This document shows, piece after piece, positions 7,251 to 16,315 of a stretch of 64,000 nucleotides of DNA. The stretch lies in the NCBI GenBank assembly GCA_030431825.1, contig JAUIIJ010000024.1:1-64000 (forward strand), in the 5' to 3' direction. Both the position numbers and the translations under genes were made by a program. The notes beneath the pieces were generated by a model. That model ran no database searches, was not told the DNA's origin, and saw nothing but the letters and a program-made list of their open reading frames with translations. The first letter of the stretch is position 1. Every line of letters starts with the position of its first letter. The stretch comes from Alphaproteobacteria bacterium (GTDB taxonomy: Bacteria > Pseudomonadota > Alphaproteobacteria > Rhodobacterales > Rhodobacteraceae).

Positions 7251-9140
7251 ATGAACACACAGAACCTGCGACTACTGGCGCCCCGGCCGGCGGTGATCGC
7301 ACCGGCGCGCAGGCGGTTGCCGCTTGGGCAGTACCTCGTCGAGCGCGGAGCCATCACCTCGAACCAACTGGTGCGCGCGTTGCAACTGCAACTGACGCTT
7401 GGCGCGCCGATCGGCGAAATCCTGGTGTCAGAAGGATGGGCCAGCCCCGCCGATATTCGCGATGCCCTGGCGCAACAACACCAGATTCGCGAAGTTGACC
7501 TGACGCTTGAGCCACCGGACGAAGACCTGTGCCATCGCATGCCGCACGGCTTCTGGCTCAGTCATCGTGTGATCCCCTGGCGGCGCGAGGACGGTACGGT
7601 GCTGATTGCCACGGATCGTCCCGATTGCTTCGAAGGCGTGCGCGCCGCGCTTGGCGATGTCTATGCCGCGACGCTGCCGATACTGGCCAGCGGCGCGCAG
7701 ATCGAGGCCTCTATCGCCGAACGGTTCACCCTGCCGATGGCCAAGGCCGCGGGCGCCCGGGTTCCCGCGCGCTACAGTTGCCGCACCTGGCAATCGCGGC
7801 ACCCCGCAACGCTCCCGCTGCTGTTTCTTCTTTTTGCGATCCCGGTGGGCGTCGCGCCTGTTGCCGTACTCGCCGTACTCAGCCTTCTGGCCATCGCGAC
7901 CCTGTTGATGTTCTCTGCTCTCAAGCTGCTGGCCTTCGTCGCCTATCTGCTGGAAAACACAGGCAGCGATCTGCCGGAAAGATCGCCGATCGCCCCTCGC
8001 GCACGCCCACGCCGCCCCAAGATTTCGGTGCTTGTGCCGCTGTTTCGCGAAAAGGAAATTGCCGGTGCGCTGATCCGCCGGCTTGAGAAGCTGACCTATC
8101 CCAAGGCGCTTCTGGATGTCGTTCTGGTGCTTGAGGAACAGGATGATGTCACGCGCCAGACCCTCGCGCAGACCCGACTGCCCGCCTGGATGCGTGTCAT
8201 CAGCGTCCCGGCCCATGACGGCCTGACGACCAAACCCCGCGCGATGAACTACGCGCTGGACTTCTGCCGGGGCGAGATCATCGGGGTCTGGGATGCCGAG
8301 GATGCACCGATGCCCGATCAGCTCGAAACCGTCGCGGCACGCTTTGCCGAGGCACCGGACGACGTGGTCTGCCTGCAAGGTATTCTCGACTACTACAACC
8401 CGCGCACCAACTGGCTTGCGCGATGCTTTACCATCGAATACGCGAGCTGGTTCCGCGTGGTGCTGCCGGGGATCGCGCGGCTGGGTCTGGTCATCCCGCT
8501 GGGCGGAACAACGCTGTTCTTTCGACGCGACAAGCTTGCGGAGCTGGGAGGCTGGGATGCTCACAATGTGACCGAGGATGCCGATCTGGGCGTCCGCCTG
8601 TGCCGGGCGGGGTATCGCACCGAATTGATCCCCACCGTCACCTTCGAAGAGGCGAATTGCCGCTGCTGGCCCTGGATCAAGCAGCGGTCGCGTTGGCTCA
8701 AGGGCTTCATGGTCACCTATCTCGTGCATATGCGAGCCCCCCGCCAGTTGCTTTCCGATCTCGGCCTCGCGCGGTTTCTGAGCCTGCAGGCCTTTTTCGT
8801 CGGCACCCTGAGCCAGTTCCTGCTGGCGCCGATCCTCTGGTCGTTCTGGCTGGTCCTGCTGGGCTGGCAACATCCGATTCACATGCTGGTTTCCGCTTCG
8901 ACCGCCACGGCGATCACGGGGCTGTTCGTCAGCGCGGAATTTCTCTTGTTCTGCATCGGTGTCGCAGCGGTTATTGCCCCCGAGCGGCGCTTCCTGCTAC
9001 GATGGGTGCCAACCATGATCTGCTACTTCCCGCTCGCCGCGATCGCCGCCTACAAGGCGCTCTACGAACTGATCCTGCGCCCCTATTACTGGGACAAGAC
9101 ACAGCATGGTCACGCCCCGTCAGAGCTTGGCGTGGACTAG
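7251..9140 (+). CDS. Membrane GT2 glycosyltransferase with N-terminal GspE-N-like domain
   Basis: The 629-residue protein has three parts. Residues about 20-160 resemble the N-terminal domain of type II secretion ATPases (LGQYLVERGAITSNQLVRAL and GEILVSEGWASPADIRDAL). Residues about 185-230 hold a pair of membrane segments. Residues about 260-500 form a processive family-2 glycosyltransferase with the DAED metal motif (348-351), TEDAD (441-445) and QRSRW (478-482), the Q(Q/R)xRW signature of cellulose and hyaluronan synthase-like enzymes. Further hydrophobic helices follow to the end. It probably makes or extends an exported polysaccharide; substrate and product are unknown. No partner export genes are adjacent. 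Confidence 0.85.
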   Translation: MNTQNLRLLAPRPAVIAPARRRLPLGQYLVERGAITSNQLVRALQLQLTLGAPIGEILVSEGWASPADIRDALAQQHQIREVDLTLEPPDEDLCHRMPHGFWLSHRVIPWRREDGTVLIATDRPDCFEGVRAALGDVYAATLPILASGAQIEASIAERFTLPMAKAAGARVPARYSCRTWQSRHPATLPLLFLLFAIPVGVAPVAVLAVLSLLAIATLLMFSALKLLAFVAYLLENTGSDLPERSPIAPRARPRRPKISVLVPLFREKEIAGALIRRLEKLTYPKALLDVVLVLEEQDDVTRQTLAQTRLPAWMRVISVPAHDGLTTKPRAMNYALDFCRGEIIGVWDAEDAPMPDQLETVAARFAEAPDDVVCLQGILDYYNPRTNWLARCFTIEYASWFRVVLPGIARLGLVIPLGGTTLFFRRDKLAELGGWDAHNVTEDADLGVRLCRAGYRTELIPTVTFEEANCRCWPWIKQRSRWLKGFMVTYLVHMRAPRQLLSDLGLARFLSLQAFFVGTLSQFLLAPILWSFWLVLLGWQHPIHMLVSASTATAITGLFVSAEFLLFCIGVAAVIAPERRFLLRWVPTMICYFPLAAIAAYKALYELILRPYYWDKTQHGHAPSELGVD

Positions 9141-9473
9141 CGCCGTCATCGGGAGAACCGAATTCACGCAAACGGATCAAATGGCCGTGCCATCAAACGC
9201 TTCGGCCAGAGAAAAGGGCCACCACGATGCCGTGAGCTTGAGATAGAGGTCGCAGGCGAACTGGGCGGGTCACCGTGTCCCTTGCACTGTCAACTTGCTG
9301 ATCCGGGCTCGGCCCTGTAATCCGGCGGGCCAGACACCGCGCGTGAATTTGACCGCAGCCACGCCACGTTGGATCGAAATTCCCCGCCCTTCCCCTTGCC
9401 CTTGCCTGCCGAATGTTGCACCACACGCTGGTTCGGCCCCCAATCGGGGCGACAGAGGATGAGGACAACGGGC
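9141..9473. other. Gene-free interval before cobS
   Basis: These 333 bp contain no plausible ORF on either strand. In related genomes a J-domain protein or bolA often precedes cobS, but no J-domain motif is recognisable here. I also looked for a cobalamin riboswitch (GCCACTG core and B12 box) and did not see one. The cobS ribosome site (GAGGA, 9461-9465) lies at the right end. Confidence 0.6.
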
Positions 9474-10460
9474 ATGGCCGACGGCACGATTGAGATGAAT
9501 GCAAAACCGACCGAGGAGATCTCGGTTCGCGAGGTGTTCGGGATTGATACCCCGATGACGGTCAAGGCATTTGCCGATCGGACCGATCGTGTGCCCGAAC
9601 TCGACGCCACCTACAAGTTCGACCCCGATACCACGTTGGCGATCCTGGCGGGCTTTTCCCACAACCGCCGGGTCATGGTGCAAGGCTATCACGGCACGGG
9701 CAAGTCGACCCATATCGAACAGGTTGCGGCGCGACTGAACTGGCCGACCGTGCGGGTCAACCTGGACAGCCATATCAGCCGGATCGACCTGATCGGCAAG
9801 GACGCGATCAAGCTGCGCGATGGCAAACAGGTCACCGAGTTCCACGAAGGCATCCTGCCCTGGGCCCTGCGCAACCCGACCGCGATCGTATTCGACGAAT
9901 ACGACGCCGGGCGCGCCGACGTTATGTTCGTGATCCAGCGGGTCCTTGAACATGACGGCAAGCTGACCTTGCTGGACCAGAACGAAATCATCACGCCGAA
10001 CCCGTATTTCCGTTTGTTCGCGACCTCGAACACGGTTGGCCTGGGCGATACGACGGGTCTCTACCACGGCACCCAGCAGATCAACCAGGCGCAGATGGAC
10101 CGCTGGTCGCTGGTGGCGACGCTGAACTACCTCAGCCATGACGCCGAAAGCGCCATCGTTCTGACCAAGGCGCCGCATTACAACACCGAGAAGGGCCGCA
10201 AGACCATCAGCCAGATGGTAACCGTCGCCGATCTGACCCGGACGGCGTTCATGAACGGGGATCTCTCTACCGTGATGAGCCCACGAACGGTGATCACATG
10301 GGCACAGAACGCCGAGATTTTCCGCAATGTCGGCTATGCCTTCCGCCTGTCCTTCCTCAACAAATGCGACGAACTGGAGCGGCAGACCGTCGCCGAATTC
10401 TATCAGCGTTGCTTTGACGAGGAACTGCCCGAGAGCGCCGCGAGCACGGCACTGGGATAA
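9474..10460 (+). CDS. cobS: Aerobic cobaltochelatase subunit CobS
   Basis: CobS is the AAA+ subunit of the CobNST chelatase, which inserts cobalt into hydrogenobyrinic acid a,c-diamide in aerobic B12 synthesis. The 328-residue length is normal. The Walker A motif is GYHGTGKST (71-79), Walker B is [11 protein letters not shown], and the sensor region reads [14 protein letters not shown]. The frame is open to 9369, but the ATG at 9474 preceded by GAGGA gives the expected N-terminus ([18 protein letters not shown]). cobT lies 316 bp downstream, with a broken sulfotransferase between them. cobN is not in the window. Confidence 0.95.
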   Translation: MADGTIEMNAKPTEEISVREVFGIDTPMTVKAFADRTDRVPELDATYKFDPDTTLAILAGFSHNRRVMVQGYHGTGKSTHIEQVAARLNWPTVRVNLDSHISRIDLIGKDAIKLRDGKQVTEFHEGILPWALRNPTAIVFDEYDAGRADVMFVIQRVLEHDGKLTLLDQNEIITPNPYFRLFATSNTVGLGDTTGLYHGTQQINQAQMDRWSLVATLNYLSHDAESAIVLTKAPHYNTEKGRKTISQMVTVADLTRTAFMNGDLSTVMSPRTVITWAQNAEIFRNVGYAFRLSFLNKCDELERQTVAEFYQRCFDEELPESAASTALG

Positions 10461-10464
10461 TCGG

Positions 10465-10602
10465 GTGCAATTGGACGCGCGGAAAAGCGTGTTCATCCAC
10501 GTACCGAAAACCGGCGGAAACTTCTTTGCGCGCTGTTTCCTTCGGTTCTCGGACGACACCATCGTCACCAGCGGCCACCAGGACGTCACGAACCGGTTCT
10601 AA
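10465..10602 (+). pseudogene. Truncated sulfotransferase-family gene
   Basis: From GTG at 10465 the frame encodes 45 residues with KSVFIHVPKTGGNFF, the PAPS 5'-phosphosulfate loop at the N-terminus of sulfotransferases, followed by FSDDTIVTSGHQDVTNRF and a stop. Family members are about 200-300 residues long and I can find no continuation in any frame between 10603 and 10776. The gene is therefore a 5' remnant. It begins 5 bp after the cobS stop and sits inside what is otherwise a cobS-cobT pair, so it may have arrived by insertion and then decayed. Confidence 0.7.
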
Positions 10603-10776
10603 CCAACGTCTGGACCCGCAGTTTACAGTCAGGATGGCACACGCACCCCTCCGGGGCGCCCCATGATTTTACCTTGGGGCACGCTCTGGTTTCATGCGAA
10701 ATCGGGGTTGGCCCTATGGTCAAGGACCTGAATTGGCACTAGGTTGCCCGGACAGAACAAGACCGGACTGCTGCCG

Positions 10777-12651
10777 ATGAGCAAACCCAACGACAACCCC
10801 GCTGATCCGTTCAAGAAGGCACTGGCCGAAGCGACCAAGGTGATGGCCGACGACCCGGAACTGTCGATCAGCTACACGGTCGATCCTTCGGGCCTGTCCG
10901 GCGATGCGATGCGCCTGCCCCAGGTCAGCCGCCGCATGACCCGCGAAGAGGTGTTGCTGGCGCGGGGTACGGCCGATGCGCTGGCGCTGCACCGCAAGTA
11001 CCACGATGCCGCCACACACGCGCGGTACGCGCCTCCGGGGGACATGGCGCGTGAGCTTTACGAAGCCATGGAAACCGCCCGATGCGAAGCGATGGGTGCG
11101 CGGGACATGCCCGGAACCGCGGGCAATATCGACGCCAAGATCGGCAACGAAGCGCTGCGCCGCGGCTATGACCAGATTACAGAGGCATCCGAAGCACCGC
11201 TATCGGTTGCCGCCGGATACCTGATCCGCCATCTCGCAACCGGACGCGACATGCCGCGCGGCGCGCAGAACGTCATGGACCTGTGGCGCGGATTCATCGA
11301 GGAACAGGCTGGCGGGACGCTGGAAAACCTTCAGGATCGGCTTGCCGACCAGTCGGAGTTCGCAAGGTTTGCGCGACAGATCATTGCCGATCTGGGCTAT
11401 GGAGACCAGCTTGGCGAGGATCCCGACAGCGAGGACGAGGACCAGGAAGACCAGGCCGAGGACGATCCAGAAGAGGATCAGGACCCCGACAGCACCGGGC
11501 AGGACGACGATGATGACAGCGCCGATGCCGATCCCGAGCAGACGCAGGAAGATCAGCAGGATCAGTCCCAGGCACAGGTGAGCGCCGACGATCTTGCCGA
11601 TCAGGAACTGGCGGAAGATGCCGAGATGCCCGACGGCGAGGCGCCGCTGGAACCCCCTGCTCCGCAGCCGATCTCGGACGCCGACCCGGATTACAAGGTT
11701 TACAAGAACGAGCATGACGAGGAAATCGCCGCCGAAGACCTCGCCGAACCGGTCGAGCTTGAACGCCTGCGTGCCTATCTCGACCAGCAGCTCGAACCGC
11801 TCAAGGGGGCGGTGTCGCGACTGGCCAACAAGCTGCAGCGCCGCCTGCAGGCACAGCAGAACCGCTCGTGGGAATTTGACCGCGAGGAAGGCATCCTCGA
11901 TGCCGGGCGGCTGGCGCGGGTCGTGGCCAACCCCACCACCCCGCTCAGCTTCAAGGTCGAAAAAGACACCGAGTTTCGCGACACCATCGTGACGCTGCTT
12001 CTGGACAATTCCGGCTCCATGCGGGGTCGCCCGATCTCGATCGCCGCGATCTGTGCCGACGTTCTGGCGCGGACGCTGGAGCGGTGCAACGTCAAGGTCG
12101 AAATCCTCGGGTTCACGACGCGGGCCTGGAAAGGCGGACTGGCGCGGGAAGCGTGGCTGAACGATGGCCGCCCGCAACAGCCCGGACGCCTGAACGATTT
12201 GCGTCACATCATCTACAAGCGCGCCGACGCCCCCTGGCGCCGCTCGCGCGACAATCTCGGCCTGATGATGAAAGAGGGTCTGCTCAAGGAAAACATCGAC
12301 GGCGAGGCGCTGGAATGGGCGCATCGGCGCATGGTGAACCGCCGCGAGGCGCGCAAGATCCTGATGGTCATTTCCGACGGTGCACCGGTCGACGATTCCA
12401 CCCTGTCGGTCAATCCCGCCAGCTACCTTGAAAAGCACCTGCGCGACGTGATCGAGATGGTCGAGCGGCGAAAGGCGGTCGAACTTTTGGCCATCGGCAT
12501 CGGGCACGACGTCACCCGCTATTATGAACGCGCGGTGACGATCACCGATGTCGAGCAACTGGCCGGTGCCATGACCGAACAGCTTGCCGCCCTGTTCGAC
12601 GCGGATCCGCGCGCACGCGCGCGGGTGATGGGGATCAGAAAGGCGGGGTGA
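10777..12651 (+). CDS. cobT: Aerobic cobaltochelatase subunit CobT
   Basis: CobT is the von Willebrand factor A partner of CobS in the cobalt chelatase. The 624-residue protein has an N-terminal helical domain (1-215), a very acidic low-complexity linker at about 217-290 rich in D, E and Q, and a C-terminal VWA domain with the MIDAS sequence DNSGSM (D410-M415) and a later SDGAPVDD loop. This three-part layout is diagnostic. The frame is open from 10744, but the ATG at 10777 gives the family start [16 protein letters not shown]. It acts with CobS, coded just upstream, and with CobN, coded elsewhere. Confidence 0.95.
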   Translation: MSKPNDNPADPFKKALAEATKVMADDPELSISYTVDPSGLSGDAMRLPQVSRRMTREEVLLARGTADALALHRKYHDAATHARYAPPGDMARELYEAMETARCEAMGARDMPGTAGNIDAKIGNEALRRGYDQITEASEAPLSVAAGYLIRHLATGRDMPRGAQNVMDLWRGFIEEQAGGTLENLQDRLADQSEFARFARQIIADLGYGDQLGEDPDSEDEDQEDQAEDDPEEDQDPDSTGQDDDDDSADADPEQTQEDQQDQSQAQVSADDLADQELAEDAEMPDGEAPLEPPAPQPISDADPDYKVYKNEHDEEIAAEDLAEPVELERLRAYLDQQLEPLKGAVSRLANKLQRRLQAQQNRSWEFDREEGILDAGRLARVVANPTTPLSFKVEKDTEFRDTIVTLLLDNSGSMRGRPISIAAICADVLARTLERCNVKVEILGFTTRAWKGGLAREAWLNDGRPQQPGRLNDLRHIIYKRADAPWRRSRDNLGLMMKEGLLKENIDGEALEWAHRRMVNRREARKILMVISDGAPVDDSTLSVNPASYLEKHLRDVIEMVERRKAVELLAIGIGHDVTRYYERAVTITDVEQLAGAMTEQLAALFDADPRARARVMGIRKAG

Positions 12652-12730
12652 TCGGCCGGGGATCTTCTGCGGGGCGGCTCGCAGTGCATGGCGTACCAGC
12701 GGGTCAGTCTGCCGGAAGCAGACCAATCCG

Positions 12731-13072
12731 TCAGTATTTCTTGTATCGGGCGCTATAGCAGTTGCTGTTCAGCCCGGTCACATTGCGCATCCGTTCCACT
12801 TCCGAGCCGTCGGCGTTGAAGGTGAATTCCCAATAGGTCAGCCCGACGAAATTTCCGGAACTGTTATAGGCATTGGTGGTGCCGCACATCGTTTTGCCGC
12901 CGTTGCGACTCGGGACCGCGCGAGACAATTCCAGCCCCCGAACGCCCCGTTTCGATCCTGCCTTCTCGACCAGAGCATCCGCAGCAAGGTCGGGCAGTTC
13001 GACTTTCTCTTCGGTGCCTTCTGCGCCAGCTGCCATTGGCAACAGGAGGAGGGTGGCAATCAGCCGTTTCAT
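12731..13072 (-). CDS. Small secreted protein of unknown function
   Basis: The 113-residue product begins MKRLIATLLLLPMAAGAEG, a convincing Sec signal peptide with a cleavage site near AGA-EG. The mature part has two cysteines (TMCGTTNAY and SNCYSARYKKY), which could form a periplasmic disulfide, and an aromatic-rich segment FVGLTYWEFTFNADGSEV. I recognise no family. It is divergent from the aminopeptidase gene and convergent with cobT, so it stands alone. The signal peptide and lack of a competing ORF support it as a real gene. Confidence 0.65.
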   Translation of the reverse strand: MKRLIATLLLLPMAAGAEGTEEKVELPDLAADALVEKAGSKRGVRGLELSRAVPSRNGGKTMCGTTNAYNSSGNFVGLTYWEFTFNADGSEVERMRNVTGLNSNCYSARYKKY

Positions 13073-13229
13073 CGCCCGTATACTCCCGCAACACTCACAC
13101 GCAGCCTAGCGCCGGTTCCGCCCGGTCCGCAAGCCGCTCAGCGATTTTCGCACGCACGTTACACGGGCTGGACATTTTGCGCCGACCCGCTCAGGTTTCG
13201 CCCGGACACAGGAAGCAGGCAGATCAGAC

Positions 13230-15020
13230 ATGTTCCAGAGTTTCGAAGTGACGTCCCGCCCCGAACAAGGCCCCCCGCGCCTCGCCCGGCTGCGCACTGA
13301 AATGAAATCCCGCGCGCTTGACGGGTTCCTTGTGCCGCGCGCAGATGCACATCAGGGAGAATATGTTGCGGATCACGACGCGAGGCTGGCCTGGCTTACC
13401 GGTTTCACCGGATCCGCCGGTTTCTGTGCGGCATTGCAGGACGTGGCCGGCGTCTTTGTCGATGGGCGCTATCGCACCCAGGTCAAGGCCCAGGTCGCGC
13501 AGGACTTCACGCCCGTACCCTGGCCCGATACCAACCTGCCCGAGTGGCTGATCCGGCACCTTCCGGAGGGCGGTCGCGTGGGGTTCGATCCGTGGTTGCA
13601 CACCATCGCCGAGGTGGAACGCTGGACGGATGCGCTCTCGGGCAGCGGGATCGTCATGGTGCAAAGCGAAAACCTCGTCGACGCGATCTGGCCGGATCAA
13701 CCGCCCCCTCCGATGCGACCTGTCAAGGCACACCCGATTGAATTTGCCGGGGAAACCGCGGAATCCAAATCGACCCGACTGGCGGCGGAACTGCGCAGCG
13801 CAGGCCATCGCGCGGCTGTGATAACCCTGCCTGACTCGATCATGTGGCTGTTGAACATTCGCGGGTCCGACATCGCCCGCAACCCTGTCGCGCACGGGTT
13901 TGCGGTTTTGCATGATGATGCGCGCGTCGATCTGTTCATGCACGCCGACAAGCTGCGATCCGTAGGTGACCATCTGGATGACTCGGTCTGCATCCTGCCG
14001 CCGGACAGTTTCCTTGAGAGCATAGCCGCGCTGCCCGGCCCGGTGCGGGTCGAAAAGTCGTCGGCGCCGCAAAAGCTCGCCGACGTGCTCGCCGAGTCGA
14101 TCGTCTTTGGCGACGATCCGTGTTCCCTGCCCAAGGCACGCAAGAACCGCGCCGAGATCGACGGAAGCGCGGCGGCGCATCTGCGCGATGGTGCGGCGAT
14201 GGTGGAATTGCTGGCCTGGCTCGATGCGCAGCCCAGAGGCAGCCTGACCGAAATCGCGGTGGTCAAGAAACTGGAAGAGATCCGGCGCAGGGACAATGCC
14301 TTGCAGGACATCAGCTTTGACACCATCTCGGGCACCGGCCCGAACGGGGCGATCATGCACTATCGGGTCAGCGAGGAAACCGACAGCGTCCTGGAGGACG
14401 GGCATCTGCTGGTTCTGGACAGCGGCGGACAATATCTGGACGGCACAACCGACATCACCCGCACCATTGCAATCGGCCCGCCCGGCGAGTTGGAACGCGC
14501 CGCCTTTACGCGCGTCTTGCAGGGCATGATCGCCATGTCGCGCCTGCGCTGGCCACAGGGGCTGGCCGGACGCGATATCGAGGCGATCGGACGGATGCCG
14601 CTTTGGCTGGCCGGACAGGATTTCAATCACGGGCTGGGCCATGGGGTGGGCGCCTATCTGAGCGTTCACGAAGGTCCCCAGCGGCTGAGCAGGATGAGCA
14701 CGGTGCCACTGGAAACGGGGATGATACTGTCCAACGAACCGGGATATTACCGCGAGGGGGCCTTTGGCATCCGGATCGAGAACCTTCTGGTGGCCGAGAA
14801 CGCAACGACGCCGGCGGACGGCGACACCGAGCGCGAAATGCTGTGCTGGAAAACCCTGACTTTCGTGCCGATCGACCGGCGGCTCATCGACACCGACATG
14901 CTGTCACCGGATGAGCGGAAGTGGCTGAACACCTACCATTGCGAAGTCCGCGAAAAGATCGCACCTCGGGTAGGCAAGTCAGCACAGATGTGGTTGGATG
15001 CGGCAACCGCGCCGATCTGA
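13230..15020 (+). CDS. pepP: M24B Xaa-Pro aminopeptidase (aminopeptidase P family)
   Basis: The enzyme removes N-terminal residues that precede proline, using a dinuclear metal centre. The 596-residue length fits the three-domain type: two creatinase-like N-terminal domains (1-305) and a catalytic pita-bread domain (about 310-540), followed by a short C-terminal extension. Metal ligands are visible as the two aspartates in LVLDSGGQYLDGTTDITRT, the histidine in FNHGLGHGVGAYL, and the glutamates in ILSNEPGYY and GIRIENLLV. It is likely cytoplasmic, since no signal peptide is seen. A DUF427 gene follows after 64 bp. Confidence 0.93.
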   Translation: MFQSFEVTSRPEQGPPRLARLRTEMKSRALDGFLVPRADAHQGEYVADHDARLAWLTGFTGSAGFCAALQDVAGVFVDGRYRTQVKAQVAQDFTPVPWPDTNLPEWLIRHLPEGGRVGFDPWLHTIAEVERWTDALSGSGIVMVQSENLVDAIWPDQPPPPMRPVKAHPIEFAGETAESKSTRLAAELRSAGHRAAVITLPDSIMWLLNIRGSDIARNPVAHGFAVLHDDARVDLFMHADKLRSVGDHLDDSVCILPPDSFLESIAALPGPVRVEKSSAPQKLADVLAESIVFGDDPCSLPKARKNRAEIDGSAAAHLRDGAAMVELLAWLDAQPRGSLTEIAVVKKLEEIRRRDNALQDISFDTISGTGPNGAIMHYRVSEETDSVLEDGHLLVLDSGGQYLDGTTDITRTIAIGPPGELERAAFTRVLQGMIAMSRLRWPQGLAGRDIEAIGRMPLWLAGQDFNHGLGHGVGAYLSVHEGPQRLSRMSTVPLETGMILSNEPGYYREGAFGIRIENLLVAENATTPADGDTEREMLCWKTLTFVPIDRRLIDTDMLSPDERKWLNTYHCEVREKIAPRVGKSAQMWLDAATAPI

Positions 15021-15084
15021 GGATGCGGCATCATGTTTCGCGCGGGCAAAACGGGCCGGACGCATAGTTCCAAGGGGAAACCAG

Positions 15085-15429
15085 ATGGCAGATCACATTC
15101 GTATTCGCAAGAAGCACGGCACCTGGACTGTGCGTTCGGGCGGCGCGGTACTGGGCGAAACCACTGCGGCGCTTGAGTTGAGCGAAGGCGATCTTGCGCC
15201 GGTCATCTATTTTCCGCGTCAGGACATCGCCATGGCGTTCCTTGACCGGACCGACAAGACAACCCATTGCCCGCACAAGGGTGACGCGAATTATTATTCG
15301 ATCGTCAATAAATCCTCGGTCGATGAAAACGCGGTCTGGACCTACGAGAATCCGCTCGAGGCGGTGGCCGAGATCAAGGACCATCTAGCCTTTGCCACTG
15401 GCGACACGATCAAGGTCGAACAGGTCTGA
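15085..15429 (+). CDS. DUF427 domain protein
   Basis: The 114-residue protein carries the DUF427 signature: GTWTVRSGGAVLGETTAALEL near the start, YFPRQDIAMAFLDRTDKTTHCPHKG in the middle (about 47-71) and VWTYENPLEAVAEIKDHLAF near the end. The domain forms a small beta-tent fold, and its function is unknown. The ATG at 15085 follows AAGGGG. A bidirectional terminator lies 16 bp after the stop. Confidence 0.9.
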   Translation: MADHIRIRKKHGTWTVRSGGAVLGETTAALELSEGDLAPVIYFPRQDIAMAFLDRTDKTTHCPHKGDANYYSIVNKSSVDENAVWTYENPLEAVAEIKDHLAFATGDTIKVEQV

Positions 15430-15444
15430 ACAGCGTGCATGAGT

Positions 15445-15481
15445 GAAAAAACCGGGGCAAGCGCCCCGGTTCCCAATTTTT
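15445..15481. terminator. Bidirectional intrinsic terminator
   Basis: An 8-bp perfect stem, ACCGGGGC paired with GCCCCGGT, encloses the 4-nt loop AAGC. It is flanked by six A on the left (15446-15451) and TTTTT on the right (15477-15481). It can stop the DUF427 transcript on the plus strand and the converging VPLPA-CTERM transcript on the minus strand. Confidence 0.9.
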
Positions 15482-15540
15482 ACAATTTCGCGAATAACCA
15501 GTTCGTCAGGAAATTTGCCAACTCTTTAAAATGAATATGT

Positions 15541-16086
15541 TTACGCGGATGCCTGCTTGCGTTTGACGAAAGCCAGACCGCCAATAGCGCTGGCCATCAA
15601 CAGAAACCCGGCGGGCAGCGGAACCGGCGACGGCACGGTGTTTTCGACAAGACTGCCATTCAGCGTGCCGGTCACACCGCCGGTGATCGAACCATTGACG
15701 ATTTCGAACTCGTCGTCGACGTACCGGAAGGTCATGAACAGGGTCTCGACCGAACCGGCAACCTCGATTTGGGGCGACATGCCGGAACTGACATTGCTGA
15801 TCGCAAAATTGAACGGGTTGGTAAAGGTACGGCTTCCGATGTCGGAGCCACCCAGTGTGGTTCCGAAATCGAGCTGAAAGCTGGCACCGGATGCGAACAG
15901 GTCTTCGCCGCTGCATCCATTACAATTGTAAGCAAAACTGTAGAAGCTTGCGTCACCGACACCCGACAAATCGAACTGAAACGAAACGTCGTTGCTCGCA
16001 TCGACAGTTGCGGCGCTTGCCGGTGAAATCAGGCTGGCCACGATGACAAATGCAGCCGCAGCCAACCCTGAAAGTTTGAAAGTCAT
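15541..16086 (-). CDS. VPLPA-CTERM sorting-domain surface protein
   Basis: The 181-residue protein has an N-terminal signal peptide (MTFKLSGLAAAAFVIVASLI...PASA) and a C-terminal sorting tripartite signal: VPLPAGFLLMASAIGGLAF and then the basic tail VKRKQASA. This VPLPA-CTERM signal is handled by an exosortase (XrtD-like) in Rhodobacterales and related bacteria and is linked to envelope or exopolysaccharide-associated surface proteins. The middle part is beta-rich with FxFDLSGVG and a CNGC motif that may form a disulfide; I recognise no enzymatic domain. It was probably cotransported with a polysaccharide system coded elsewhere. Confidence 0.88.
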   Translation of the reverse strand: MTFKLSGLAAAAFVIVASLISPASAATVDASNDVSFQFDLSGVGDASFYSFAYNCNGCSGEDLFASGASFQLDFGTTLGGSDIGSRTFTNPFNFAISNVSSGMSPQIEVAGSVETLFMTFRYVDDEFEIVNGSITGGVTGTLNGSLVENTVPSPVPLPAGFLLMASAIGGLAFVKRKQASA

Positions 16087-16188
16087 GCGATTACCTCCGC
16101 TTGCTGATTACCTCACTACAGGCTTTATCACCCGGCTTGATGGTCAAATGAGGACCCAATTGCGTCAACTTTCGGACAATTGTCACTA

Positions 16189-16289
16189 TAGCGTTTCGCG
16201 ATAAACCTGAATCACCTAACGCTGCCTGAAATAAAAGATTTCAACGCGTTAGTTGACGCGGGATGTTTCAAGTCAATCGCGAAACACTT
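16189..16289. repeat. Dispersed palindromic repeat family B, copy 1
   Basis: About 101 bp form a large imperfect inverted repeat. The left arm begins TAGCGTTTCGCGAT and continues with ACCTGAA and CACCTAACGC. The right arm has CGCGTTAG, GTTTCAAG and TCAATCGCGAAACAC. The internal part, GCCTGAAATAAAAGATTTCA, also pairs with itself. A second copy, about 80% identical by eye, lies at 46726-46827. It is non-coding and ends 26 bp before the stop of the chloride channel gene. Confidence 0.85.
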
Positions 16290-16315
16290 TATCGATCAAA
16301 AAAACTGTCGCGCGG

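Noticed and set aside
9141-9473. Cobalamin riboswitch upstream of cobS
   Set aside because: No B12-box core or flanking stems were found in the gap.
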